Below, in pieces: positions 18,701 through 26,166 of a stretch of 64,000 nucleotides of DNA. The stretch comes from UBA5066 sp046331465 (lineage in GTDB: Bacteria > Acidobacteriota > Thermoanaerobaculia > UBA5066). A model generated the notes under the pieces. That model was not told the DNA's origin. It did no database searches and was given only the letters and a program-made list of their open reading frames with translations. The stretch is taken from the NCBI GenBank assembly GCA_046331465.1, contig JAXLQV010000003.1, positions 930,001-994,000 on the forward strand, in the 5' to 3' direction. The first letter of the stretch is position 1, and each line of letters begins with the position of its first letter. The position numbers were made by a program, and so were the translations under genes.

Positions 18701-19784
18701 CGAGCTTCCTCATGACGAGGGAGAGGCCCGCCCAGAGGTCGCCGTGGCGCGAGCCGCGCCGGCTCGCCGCGAGGGAGCGGAGGCGCGAGAGGCCATAGTA
18801 GCGGAGGTACCTCTCGCGGGCGAGGGGCGGGGTGCCGGGGGCGAAGAGGAGGTCGCGGTCCTCGGCGACGAGGAGGAACAGGAGGCGGTAGACGAGGCGG
18901 AGGAGCTGGCGGTAGTAGTCCTGCGCGGTCAGCGTGCCCGCGGCGAGGCGCTCGCGGAGGGCCCTGTTGACGGGCTCCTCGAGGAAGCCGCGGCCGAGGA
19001 CGTTCAGCGCCTCCTCGACGCCGTCGCGGAGGGTGTCGAGGGCGCGGAGGCCCTCCTCGCGGGCGGCCTTCGTCCAGGTCTCGAGGACGCAGTCGGCCGG
19101 CTTCTCGGCCTCGACGCGCGAGACGTGGAGGAGGAGCCAGAGGAGGGTGAAGTCGGAGTAGAGCTCGCCGTCCATCATCGCGGCGAGGTCGAACTCGACG
19201 TAGGCCTGGCGCGAGAGGCTGGCATTGTCGCGGAGGAGGCGGAGGACGAGGCCGTTGCTGACCACTCCCCAGAGGTGGTCGTCGGAGCGGTTGAGGAGCT
19301 CCTGGACGAGGCTGTGCGGGCTGCTGCGCTGGGCGCCGGAGACGCCCTGGCTCTTCCTGTCGAGGTCGGCGCGGAAGGAGACGAGGTGGACGGGGGTCTT
19401 CTGCCAGAGGTGGGAGACGCCGTACTCGCGGTCGCCCGCGGGGATGGGCTTCGTCGTCGGGACGCGGCCGTAGCCGAGCTCGGCGAAGAGCGGGAGGAGC
19501 CAGCGCTCGCGGGTGAGGGTGGTGCCGGCGTCGCTCTCGGGGAGCTTCTCGCGCGCGGCCCGGAACGACGCCCACGCGGCCACGAGGCGGCTCCAGCTCC
19601 TGCTGATCGCCTCGTTGAGGCGCTCGCCGGGGGGAAGGTGGTAGCTGGCGGGGGTGAGGGCGGAGAGGGCGTTCCGGTTGCCCGCGGCGGCTTCGCCCGC
19701 AGCGATGCGCTGGAGGGTCTCGGCCGGGAGGAGACCCCCTTCAGTGCGGACGGAGGGGAAGGGGTTGGAGAGGCGGCGGGCCAT
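15771..19784 (-). CDS. Eco57I-type DNA N6-adenine methyltransferase (DrmMI/type IIG-like)
   Basis: 1337 aa. The methyltransferase core has motif X-like GSYYTPTSLIE, motif I VCDPACGSGHFLIAA near residue 500, and catalytic motif IV NPPW near 780 (DVVLGNPPWEM). A target-recognition region follows, with NLADVRRRCGG, TSATNERTAIASLVP and NLNSFAVDFAARQKVSG, typical of Eco57I-class enzymes. The N-terminal ~350 residues hold no clear nuclease triad, so it may be a modification-only enzyme as in DISARM, with cleavage left to partners. The ATG at 19784 is 33 bases from the divergent antitoxin operator. About 16.1-17.4 kb looks less GC-biased than the rest of the gene, suggesting replacement of the recognition domain. 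Confidence 0.9.
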   Translation of the reverse strand: MARRLSNPFPSVRTEGGLLPAETLQRIAAGEAAAGNRNALSALTPASYHLPPGERLNEAISRSWSRLVAAWASFRAAREKLPESDAGTTLTRERWLLPLFAELGYGRVPTTKPIPAGDREYGVSHLWQKTPVHLVSFRADLDRKSQGVSGAQRSSPHSLVQELLNRSDDHLWGVVSNGLVLRLLRDNASLSRQAYVEFDLAAMMDGELYSDFTLLWLLLHVSRVEAEKPADCVLETWTKAAREEGLRALDTLRDGVEEALNVLGRGFLEEPVNRALRERLAAGTLTAQDYYRQLLRLVYRLLFLLVAEDRDLLFAPGTPPLARERYLRYYGLSRLRSLAASRRGSRHGDLWAGLSLVMRKLGSDEGCPDLALPALGGFLFSEEAMPDLAAASLSNASLLEAVRKIALTLRDGWLRPVDFRNLGAEELGSVYESLLELHPAIHEEGRGSFELRSAAGSERKTTGSYYTPTSLIECLLDSALDPVLDEAARAADPEKALLALKVCDPACGSGHFLIAAAHRLARRLASVRTGEDEPDPSATRTALRDVIGHCLYGVDLNPMAAELCRVALWIESLEPGKPLSFLDHHVQVGNSLLGTTPALLAKGIPDEAFTPIEGDDRAACSAWKKRNKSERAQMGLAEAAPEPWEAVRHLAAERAGLDAAPDASPDAVRAKEERWQRLLASDAYTRSRLLADSWCAAFVWRKTSDPNAPQPVTEETFRRLAARPASVPEAVRQEVVRLREQYQFFHWHLAFPEVFRVPGMGEKPESEALGWSGGFDVVLGNPPWEMQEVKDTEFFASSFPEISTATSAKDKSRLLARVRALQPDLWGAYVEYVRRMNAEAAFTSSSGRFPLGAVGRVNVYRLFAETAFQTVGKRGRLGLVIPSGFVFDSFSQPFFRAIFQGKQLESFYDFENREGLFPGVDSRQRFGLLTGLGSSGSRSDSRFLFFATSKADLREPGRTLSLAPTDTESISPISLAPPQVRSERDLSILRALCGKGRALTVAMDADDFQVQPNLMFMMNAAMALHRTGPELAQRGLVLDGNRFVGQGEVWLPLYEGKMVAGYDHRSASVRFDPTNPVRRNQPDPFSDEDHRDPKKYAQPLFWVNLADVRRRCGGDFPWLLCVKDVTSATNERTAIASLVPFAALTDSVPWLAGELDGPAAAFLLANLNSFAVDFAARQKVSGMHLRGNALNELPVIRLHDSQLPGGYFRDSRAVMEFVLPRVLELSYTAWDLQPLAADLACSGPPFSWDTERRLLLRCELDATFFHLYGIPRADVDYIMDTFPIVRRNDEQKYGDYRTKSLILEIYDELQRAIDTGTPFVSRLDPPPGESRAAHGAP

Positions 19785-19817
19785 GGTCAGGACCTCCCGC
19801 CTTGCCCGGGGCCCGGA

Positions 19818-19837
19818 TGTCTACTAATCTGTAGACA
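19818..19837 (+). promoter_or_regulatory. Palindromic operator at the RHH/PemK toxin-antitoxin start
   Basis: TGTCTAC-TAATCT-GTAGACA is a perfect inverted repeat with 7-bp arms whose last base is the A of the antitoxin ATG. A -10-like TACTAAT overlaps the left arm and spacer. The placement fits autorepression by the RHH antitoxin and implies a leaderless or nearly leaderless mRNA. It also lies between the divergent methyltransferase and antitoxin genes, so it could affect both. Confidence 0.6.
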
Positions 19838-20118
19838 TGAAGTCGGCATCGACCACCATCCGGATTCCGACCGAGATGCACGAGGAGCTTCGTGGCTTCG
19901 CGGAGGAAGAGCACTCGACGCTGACGGGCGTCCTCGTCGAGGCGCTCGAGCTCTATCGGCGTGAGCGGTTCGTGGCCCGCGTGAACGCGGGCTACTCCCT
20001 CCTGAGGGAAGAGACGGCCGCGTGGAAGGATCACCTCGCCGAGCGGGACGCGTGGGACACGACGCTGGAAGACGGCCTTCCGAAGGCTGCGAAGAAGGCA
20101 CGGAGCCGCAAGCGGTGA
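19837..20118 (+). CDS. Ribbon-helix-helix antitoxin
   Basis: 93 aa. The N-terminus STTIRIPTEMHEELRGFAEE is a classic RHH strand-helix, followed by a second helix (TGVLVEALELYRRERF) and a basic, flexible tail (KAAKKARSRKR) for toxin neutralisation. The ATG at 19837 coincides with the end of the palindromic operator. The stop overlaps the toxin GTG (20115-20118). It is on the opposite strand to the surrounding defence genes. Confidence 0.82.
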   Translation: MKSASTTIRIPTEMHEELRGFAEEEHSTLTGVLVEALELYRRERFVARVNAGYSLLREETAAWKDHLAERDAWDTTLEDGLPKAAKKARSRKR

Positions 20119-20462
20119 AGGCCGCGTTCCCCCGCCGAGGTGAGGTCTGGTTTGCGGACCTGAATCCGACCCGTGGGCACGAGCAGCGGGGCACGAGGCC
20201 GGTGCTCGTCCTCTCGGTCGACAGCTTCAACAGCGGCCCGGCCGAGCTCGTGACGGTGCTTCCCGTCACGTCCACCGTCCGCCCGATTCCGTCGCACGTC
20301 GAGGTGCAGGCACCGGAAGGTGGACTCGAGATCCGGTCGGCAATCCTCGCCGACCAGGTGCGGACGATCGCGCGGGAGAGACTGGTCCGACGGTCGGGCG
20401 CCGTCTCGAGGACCACATTGCAGCGGGCCGAGGAAGTTGTCCGGTTCCTTCTCGGGCTCTGA
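20115..20462 (+). CDS. PemK/MazF-family endoribonuclease toxin
   Basis: 115 aa from a GTG that overlaps the antitoxin stop. PemK/MazF signatures are present: RGEVWFADLNPTRGHEQ at the start, RPVLVLS, then VTVLPVTSTVRP, and late motif SAILADQVRTIARERL. Family members cleave mRNA at short sequences. A longer in-frame reading from 20022 exists but its first part is antitoxin sequence in another frame. With the antitoxin it forms a complete pair inserted between drmD and the methyltransferase. Confidence 0.88.
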   Translation: MKAAFPRRGEVWFADLNPTRGHEQRGTRPVLVLSVDSFNSGPAELVTVLPVTSTVRPIPSHVEVQAPEGGLEIRSAILADQVRTIARERLVRRSGAVSRTTLQRAEEVVRFLLGL

Positions 20463-20484
20463 GCCGGGTTCATCGCAGTCGCCC

Positions 20485-23349
20485 TCACGCCTTCGCGTCC
20501 GGCAGGAAGACGTAGACGCCGAGGACGTCGACGGGGGGCTGGGGGGCGACCTCACGGGTCTTCACGCGGGAGTTGGCGGCCTCGCGGACTCGTTTGTGAG
20601 CGGCGTGGAGGGCGGCGGCGCGGCCCTTCGCGGCGGCTGTGAGGTAGGCGTCGAGCACCGGGAGATCGGCCACGACCATCTGAACGGCGTCACGGGCGAG
20701 GCCCGTGTCGAGGTTGCTGGTGGGGGCGGCGTCGAGGAGAGCCTCGGCCGCCGCAGGGTCGAGCCAGGTGGGGGTGGCGGGGGCGCCCTCGAAGGCGAGG
20801 AGGCCGGCTTCCTCGGCGAGGAGCTCGCGGCGCGCTTCCCTTCCCTTCTCGGTGATGACGTGGAAGCGGAAGCGAAGGAGGAGGAGCGTCGTCCGGCGCG
20901 AGACGGCGCGGGTGCGGATGGCGCCGCAGCGGCGGGCGACGCCTTCGGCCTTCGGGTCGAGGGCGGTGTCGAGGACCCAGGAGCCGAGCGCCTGGACGAC
21001 GGGGTGGGTGCGCGTGAGGAGGACGACGTCCTTCGCCGAGCGGCCGTCGAAGCGGGCGCGGAGGAGGTGCTTCGGAAGGCCGCTCGCGCGGATGGCCTCG
21101 GCGAGGCTCTCGCGAAGGGCGAGCGGCGACTCGGAGAACTCGGCGACGAGGGGGTCGGCCTCCTGCCGGATGACGGCCTTGTGGGCGGCGAGCGCCTCGC
21201 GGACGAAGCGGGCGGCGTCGGCGCCGGAGCCGACCGCCGCCTGCGCGGCCTTCATCTCGGCCTCCACCTCGGCGGTCTTGATCGTCTCCTGGGCGAAGAG
21301 GGTGCGCGAGCGCTTCTCGCGGTCGGCCGCGGCCTGCCACTCACCGTGGAGCTTCTCCTTCTTCGGCTTGAAGTACTCGTCGAAGCCCTCGAGGACGGGC
21401 TGGACGGCGGCGTCGGCCCGCCCGCGGAGGAAGAGCCCCTCGAAGACTGCCTTCATCACGTCTTCCGCCTCGCCGGGTACGGAGACGGAGATGCCGAGGT
21501 CGCTCCGGATCTTCTTGTGCTTGCGGAGGAGAACGTCGAGGACGATGCCGTCGATCCGGTTGTCGCGTCCGAAGAAGGTGACGACGCGAACTTCTGGGCT
21601 CTTCTGGAGGTAGCGGTCCACGCGCCCCTCGCGCTGCTCGTGCCGGGTGGGGTTCCAGGAGAGGTCGTAGTGGAAGACGGCGTTGAAGGCATGCTGGAGG
21701 TTGATGCCTTCGGAGAGGCAGTCGGTCGCGACGAGGAGGACCTTCTTCTCCTCGGCGGCCTTCACGGCGAGGGCGTCGATGCGGTCCTCGCGGTCTTCTG
21801 GCGGGAGGTTGCCGGTGACGGCGGCGATCTCGATGCCCTTCGGCAGGAGGCCGCGCAGCTCCTCGGCGACGTACTCGGCCGTGGGGATGAAGCGGCAGAA
21901 GACGATGGGGTTGTAGCCATCGGCGAGGAGCTGCTTGAGGAGTTTCGCCGCGGAGTGGAGCTTGGCGTCCTTTTCTCCCTTCAGGCCGTCGGCCAGGCGC
22001 GCGAACTCGCGGAGGCGGCGCCGGGCGGAGTCGTCCGCGCTCCCCTCCTCGGCCGGCTCGGCGCCGGGGGCGACGTCGAGCCCCTCGACGCCTTCGTCCT
22101 CGGTGAGGTCGAACGCGGCGCGGGCTCCCGCCTCGTCGAGCTGGGCGTCGTCGGCATCGGCCGTCTCGGCCCGCTTGCGCAGGGTCGCGGAGGCCGCGGC
22201 GGGGCTGGAGGCGAGGGAGCGGAGGAGGGCGATGGCCGACCACCAGCGGATCCGCTCGCGGCGGGTCCCCTTCTCCTCGCCCTGGACGGTCTCGCGGGCG
22301 TAGGCGAGGACGCGCTCGAAGAGGGTGCGGTAGTCGGGCGAGAGGTCGTAGGAAAGCTCCTTGTCCTTGCGCTCGGGGAAGTCCGTCTCGGCGTTGAGGT
22401 AGTGGCGGATGTCGCCCCGGCGGCGCTGGACGAGGTGCGCCGCGAGGCGGGCGCGGTGGGGGCGGTTCTGCTCGCCCGAGAGATCGTGCGGGAGGTCGAG
22501 GAACGAGCGGTCGAGAAGCCCGAGGATCGACCGGAACGCCTCTTCCTTGCCGCTGTGCGGAGTGGCCGTGACGAGGACGATGTGGCGGTCCTTCTTCTCG
22601 GCGAGGCCGCGGACGAGGGCGTGGCGCTGGTGGCTGCCGCCGCGCCCGTCGGACGGTGCCGCGCAGGTGTGCGCCTCGTCGACGATGACGAGGTCGGGGC
22701 AGGCGCGGAGGAAGTCGAGGCGGCGGGACTCGGACTTGATGAAGTCCATCGAGACGATGACGTACGGGTGCCGCTCGAAAAGCGAGACGCCCGGGCCGCA
22801 GCCCCTCTCAAGGCGCGACACGGTGCTCGGGAGGACGAGCTCGGCCTCGACGTGGAACTTCTCGCGCAGCTCGCGCTGCCACTGCTCGGCGAGGGCGGGC
22901 GGGCAGAGGACGGCGAGCCGGTCGGCCTCGCCCCGGGCGATCAGCTCGGAGGCGACGAGGCCGGCCTCGACCGTCTTCCCGATGCCGACGTCGTCGGCGA
23001 TGAGGAGGCGGACGGGGTCGAGCTTCAGCGCCATGAGGAGCGGGACGAGCTGGTAGGGGCGCGGCTCGACGGCGATGGAGCCGAACGAGCGGAACGGTCC
23101 GGCGCTGGAGCGGAAACCGAGCCGGACGGCGTCGCGCAGGAGGCGGGAGGAGCGGAAGTCGCCGAGGCTCGAGGGGTTGGGCGGCGCGAACTGCGCGGGC
23201 TTGACGGGTTCGAGCGACGGGAAGACGCCCGCGACCTCTTCCTCGGTGCCGCCGAGGGGGCGCAGGACGAGGAAATCGTCTTCCGACTCGGGAAGGACGA
23301 CCCACTCCCGGCCGCGCGCGGCAACGAGGGAACCGACGGCGAAGGTCAT
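20485..23349 (-). CDS. drmD: DISARM DrmD-type SNF2 helicase
   Basis: 954 aa, ATG at 23347-23349. The length and motifs match DrmD: AVEPRPYQL, Walker A IADDVGIGKTVEAG (118-131), CPPALAEQWQRELREKFH, VLPSTVSRLERG, SMDFIKSESRR, motif II VIVDEAHTCAA, TATPHSGKEEAF. In the C-terminal lobe are LLVATDCLSEGINLQ and TRHEQREGRVDRYLQ. A long acidic insert (AELDVAPGAEPAEE region, about 450-480) separates the lobes. Family role: ATP-driven translocase of DISARM-type restriction. The ribosome site AGGAGGG is buried in a palindrome (23351-23364). It is separated from the methyltransferase by an inserted toxin-antitoxin pair on the other strand. Confidence 0.88.
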   Translation of the reverse strand: MTFAVGSLVAARGREWVVLPESEDDFLVLRPLGGTEEEVAGVFPSLEPVKPAQFAPPNPSSLGDFRSSRLLRDAVRLGFRSSAGPFRSFGSIAVEPRPYQLVPLLMALKLDPVRLLIADDVGIGKTVEAGLVASELIARGEADRLAVLCPPALAEQWQRELREKFHVEAELVLPSTVSRLERGCGPGVSLFERHPYVIVSMDFIKSESRRLDFLRACPDLVIVDEAHTCAAPSDGRGGSHQRHALVRGLAEKKDRHIVLVTATPHSGKEEAFRSILGLLDRSFLDLPHDLSGEQNRPHRARLAAHLVQRRRGDIRHYLNAETDFPERKDKELSYDLSPDYRTLFERVLAYARETVQGEEKGTRRERIRWWSAIALLRSLASSPAAASATLRKRAETADADDAQLDEAGARAAFDLTEDEGVEGLDVAPGAEPAEEGSADDSARRRLREFARLADGLKGEKDAKLHSAAKLLKQLLADGYNPIVFCRFIPTAEYVAEELRGLLPKGIEIAAVTGNLPPEDREDRIDALAVKAAEEKKVLLVATDCLSEGINLQHAFNAVFHYDLSWNPTRHEQREGRVDRYLQKSPEVRVVTFFGRDNRIDGIVLDVLLRKHKKIRSDLGISVSVPGEAEDVMKAVFEGLFLRGRADAAVQPVLEGFDEYFKPKKEKLHGEWQAAADREKRSRTLFAQETIKTAEVEAEMKAAQAAVGSGADAARFVREALAAHKAVIRQEADPLVAEFSESPLALRESLAEAIRASGLPKHLLRARFDGRSAKDVVLLTRTHPVVQALGSWVLDTALDPKAEGVARRCGAIRTRAVSRRTTLLLLRFRFHVITEKGREARRELLAEEAGLLAFEGAPATPTWLDPAAAEALLDAAPTSNLDTGLARDAVQMVVADLPVLDAYLTAAAKGRAAALHAAHKRVREAANSRVKTREVAPQPPVDVLGVYVFLPDAKA

Positions 23350-23350
23350 C

Positions 23351-23364
23351 GGAGGGCACCCTCC
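23351..23364 (-). promoter_or_regulatory. Palindrome covering the drmD ribosome binding site
   Basis: GGAGGG-CA-CCCTCC reads as an inverted repeat with 6-bp arms that contains the drmD Shine-Dalgarno sequence eight bases from the ATG. In RNA it could fold into a short hairpin hiding the ribosome site, or it could be an operator. A similar palindrome covers the panB ribosome site at 45919-45934. Confidence 0.4.
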
Positions 23365-23424
23365 TGGCATCTGTAGTCCCCGGTTGGCACGGAAGGGGAA
23401 GGCCGCACGTCGTAGACTTCCGAC

Positions 23425-23739
23425 ATGGCCCTGCGATTGGAGCTCGACCCGGACGGCGTCAGCGCCTTCTGCACCCGGTGGAAGGTCGCCGAACTCGCCG
23501 TATTCGGGTCGGTCACCAGAGACGACTTCAGGGCCGACAGCGACCTGGACGTCCTTGTCTCCCCCGAGCCGGGGGCTACGTGGAGCCTCATGGACCTCGG
23601 GACCATGCGCGAGGAGCTCATCGAGCTCTCCGGGCGTCCCGTGGACCTGCTGGTTCGAAGGGCGGTCGAAGAGAGTCCGAACTGGATTCGCCGGAAGGCC
23701 ATCCTGGACTCGGCCGAGGTGGTCTTTGCTGCCGGATGA
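23425..23739 (+). CDS. MNT-type nucleotidyltransferase (antitoxin of MNT-HEPN pair)
   Basis: 104 aa. It carries the minimal nucleotidyltransferase signature GS(x)10(S)DLDVLV: FGSVTRDDFRADSDLDVLV, plus a third acid in VDLLVRRA. In MNT-HEPN modules this protein neutralises the HEPN ribonuclease, often by AMPylating it. It is divergent from drmD (75-base gap), on the plus strand. The gene ends overlapping the HEPN reading frame by 14 bases. Confidence 0.87.
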   Translation: MALRLELDPDGVSAFCTRWKVAELAVFGSVTRDDFRADSDLDVLVSPEPGATWSLMDLGTMREELIELSGRPVDLLVRRAVEESPNWIRRKAILDSAEVVFAAG

Positions 23740-24061
23740 GGCCGCGCTGCTGGACGCCGCCCGGGCGGCGAGACTGGCGATTGAGTTTCTCGGCGAAGCG
23801 GACGTCGCCGCGCTCAAGTCCGATCTGAAGACCCAGTCGGCCGTTCTGCACCAGCTCTTGGTGCTCGGCGAAGCGATCAAGCGCATTTCGCCGCAGTTCC
23901 GCGCAGCGCACCCGGACGTGGCCTGGAAGAAGGCCGCCGGCATGCGAGACGTGCTTATTCACGCCTACGACGAGGTCGATCTGGCCTCGGTGCACGAGAC
24001 TGTCCGGCGCGACATCCCGGCGCTCCTCGCGCAGCTCACGGCGATCTCCCCGGAGCCGTAG
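23726..24061 (+). CDS. HEPN-domain (DUF86-type) ribonuclease toxin
   Basis: 111 aa if translation begins at the TTG at 23726; no ATG or GTG is available before the conserved region, and CTG at 23729 is next. The C-terminal motif GMRDVLIHAYDEVD contains R-x4-H with a following Tyr, the HEPN RNase active site and the AMPylation target tyrosine seen in HepT-type toxins. Preceding helices (LKSDLKTQSAVLHQLLVLGEA) fit DUF86. The 14-base overlap with the MNT gene and rare start codon suggest translational coupling. Confidence 0.82.
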   Translation: MLPDEAALLDAARAARLAIEFLGEADVAALKSDLKTQSAVLHQLLVLGEAIKRISPQFRAAHPDVAWKKAAGMRDVLIHAYDEVDLASVHETVRRDIPALLAQLTAISPEP

Positions 24062-24090
24062 TCCGGCTGCTGGCCTGCCGCGCAAGAGCG

Positions 24091-26166
24091 TCATGCCGCG
24101 TTCCCCTTCCCGGCCTCGAGGACCGGCGCGAGGAATCGGCTCGGCGTGCCCGACCAGAGGACGAAAGCTTCGTCGCGGGCGCGGGTGAGGGCGACGTAGA
24201 GGAGGTTGCGCTCGCGGACGAGGAGGGCCTCGAGGTCGGCCGGCTCCTTCGTCTTCGCGACGAGAGAGGCCGGGGGGATGACGGAGTCTTCGACGCCGAG
24301 GACGAAGACCGCCTTGAACTCGAGCCCTTTGGCCCGGTGCATCGTGCCGACGTTTACGCCGGTGACCTTCGAGAGGTCTGTGTCCTTCTCGAGCGGCGAG
24401 GCCTCGATCTTCGCGGCGGCGAGGGCGTCGGACGCAGCCGAGACGAGGGACCGTGAGTGGGCGAAGACAGCGATCTCCTTCGGGGCGAAGCCCTGGGCGA
24501 GGAGCCGTTTCGTCTCCGAGACGAAGTGCTCGTACATGGCCGGTCGGCTCGGGAAGCCCTGGAAGACGGGCTCCGGCCCGCCGAGGGGGCTGAGGGTCCC
24601 CTTGCGGTCGTCGGTTCCCTCGTCGAGGTCGTCCGCGCCGGAGAGAAGGAGAAGCTCGGAGGCGGCCTGGATCTGGCGGGTGTTGCGGTAGTTGAGCTTG
24701 AGAACCCGCGACCGGCCCCGGACCTCGATGCCGGCGCTCCGGAGGCTCGCGCCGTTCCGGTAGATGCGCTGGCCTCCGTCGCCAACGAGAAGGAAGTTGC
24801 CGGGGTCCTTCGCTGCGAGGGCGGAGAGGAACCGGAGAGCGGCCGGCGCCAGATCCTGGACTTCGTCGACGATCACCGCGTCCCAGCGGTTCGGGACCTT
24901 GCCGGTGCGGATCAGCTCCTCGGCCTTTCGAAGCCAGACGGAGTGTGGGAGCTGGCGGGCGGCCTCGAGCTGGGAGAGGACCCGCTGGAAGCACTCCCAG
25001 GCTTTCTTACGGTCGGCCGCGCCGAGGGCCCGGCCGCGGCCGCGCCGGTCGGCGTCGCGGTACTCGTCCCACGTGACGAGGGCCTGCGCGTCGATCACCT
25101 GCTGCCACTCGTTCCAGAGGAACTCGGCATCGCCGACGCTCGCCGCGTAGAAGGCGAAGCGCTCGATCCCTTTCTGGACGTCGTCGTCCGTGGCGAAGCC
25201 GCTCTTCGTGCCGGCCGCCTTGTGGACGGCGGCCGCGGCCGCGTCGACGGTGAGGACCTCGATGCGCGACTTGTCGTCCCCCTTGCAGAGGACGCCCATG
25301 CTCCTGTCCAGGTTCTTGCAGAGGGTGCCGACGAAGCTCGTGAGAAGGACGCGCTTCCCCTGTGCTGCGAGCGCCCGCGCGCGGTGCATGGCGACGACGG
25401 TTTTGCCCGTGCCTGCCGCGCCGGTGACTTTCGCCGGCCCCGAGAAGGTCGCCTCCACGAGGCTCCGCTGGCTCGGGTGGAGGTAGCGCATCCAGGCCTC
25501 GATCGGCTTGTCGCGCAGCTCGTCGATCTCGGAGGCGTCGTGGATGACGAAGTAGCGGCGGCGGGCCTCGGGGGTCTCGAGGGCGGCCGGGCCGGCCGGC
25601 GCAGGCGGCGGAGGCGTGACGAGCTCGCCGTGGGCGACGCGCTCGAGGCGCTCGGCGACCTCGTCGGGGAGGCCCGCCAGGGCGGACTCGAGCTGCCTCG
25701 CGTCCTTGACCTTGCGGATCGCCGGGAGCCATTCGGGAGGGAGACCGAGGCTGAGGAGGTAGTCGTCCTCGGCGTCGTCGAAGAGGCTCTTCGCCGCGGC
25801 TTTCGCCGCCGCTGGAGCGATCGCCGCCTCGACCACTTCGGGAATGACGACGACCTGCAGCTCGCCCGTGCGCGGGTGCGCTCCGACGCGGCGGTTCTCG
25901 GCCCACTCGTAGGCCGGGGCATGCCTGTCGACCCAGACGAGGACGTTCAGCCCATCTGACTTCTTGTGGAAGATCGCGCGAAGATCGTCGTTCACCCGTG
26001 CCGACCAGAAGCCGCGGAATCCCCTCTTGTCGACCTTCTCCACACTGAGCCCGGGCTGGCTGGGGTCCTTCATGAACTTCAGGACGAAATCGAGGACGAG
26101 CCCCTTCTCTTTGAGCGGGAGCCGGGACGAGGCCTGATCGAACGACTTCTCGAAGGCGACGCTCAC
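24091..26166 (-). CDS. UvrD-type helicase with N-terminal RelE/ParE-like domain
   Basis: 691 aa from a GTG overlapping the stop of the DUF1998 helicase gene (26163-26166). Residues 1-95 (KSFDQASSRLPLKEKGLVL, KRGFRGFWSARVNDDLRAIF, LVWVDRHAPAYEWAENRR) resemble the RelE/ParE/YoeB toxin fold. After a linker comes an SF1 helicase: GAAGTGKTVVA (249-259), VIVDEVQDLAP, GDGGQRIYRNGA, KLNYRNTRQI, GTMHRAKGLEFKAVF and YVALTRARDEAF. Tight coupling to the 1835-aa helicase implies a joint function. The toxin-like part may bind RNA or DNA rather than cut mRNA. Confidence 0.88.
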   Translation of the reverse strand: MSVAFEKSFDQASSRLPLKEKGLVLDFVLKFMKDPSQPGLSVEKVDKRGFRGFWSARVNDDLRAIFHKKSDGLNVLVWVDRHAPAYEWAENRRVGAHPRTGELQVVVIPEVVEAAIAPAAAKAAAKSLFDDAEDDYLLSLGLPPEWLPAIRKVKDARQLESALAGLPDEVAERLERVAHGELVTPPPPAPAGPAALETPEARRRYFVIHDASEIDELRDKPIEAWMRYLHPSQRSLVEATFSGPAKVTGAAGTGKTVVAMHRARALAAQGKRVLLTSFVGTLCKNLDRSMGVLCKGDDKSRIEVLTVDAAAAAVHKAAGTKSGFATDDDVQKGIERFAFYAASVGDAEFLWNEWQQVIDAQALVTWDEYRDADRRGRGRALGAADRKKAWECFQRVLSQLEAARQLPHSVWLRKAEELIRTGKVPNRWDAVIVDEVQDLAPAALRFLSALAAKDPGNFLLVGDGGQRIYRNGASLRSAGIEVRGRSRVLKLNYRNTRQIQAASELLLLSGADDLDEGTDDRKGTLSPLGGPEPVFQGFPSRPAMYEHFVSETKRLLAQGFAPKEIAVFAHSRSLVSAASDALAAAKIEASPLEKDTDLSKVTGVNVGTMHRAKGLEFKAVFVLGVEDSVIPPASLVAKTKEPADLEALLVRERNLLYVALTRARDEAFVLWSGTPSRFLAPVLEAGKGNAA

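Noticed and set aside
17541..19964. Plus-strand 807-codon Gly/Ala/Glu-rich frame
   Set aside because: Shadow of the methyltransferase; low complexity and overlaps the antitoxin and its operator.
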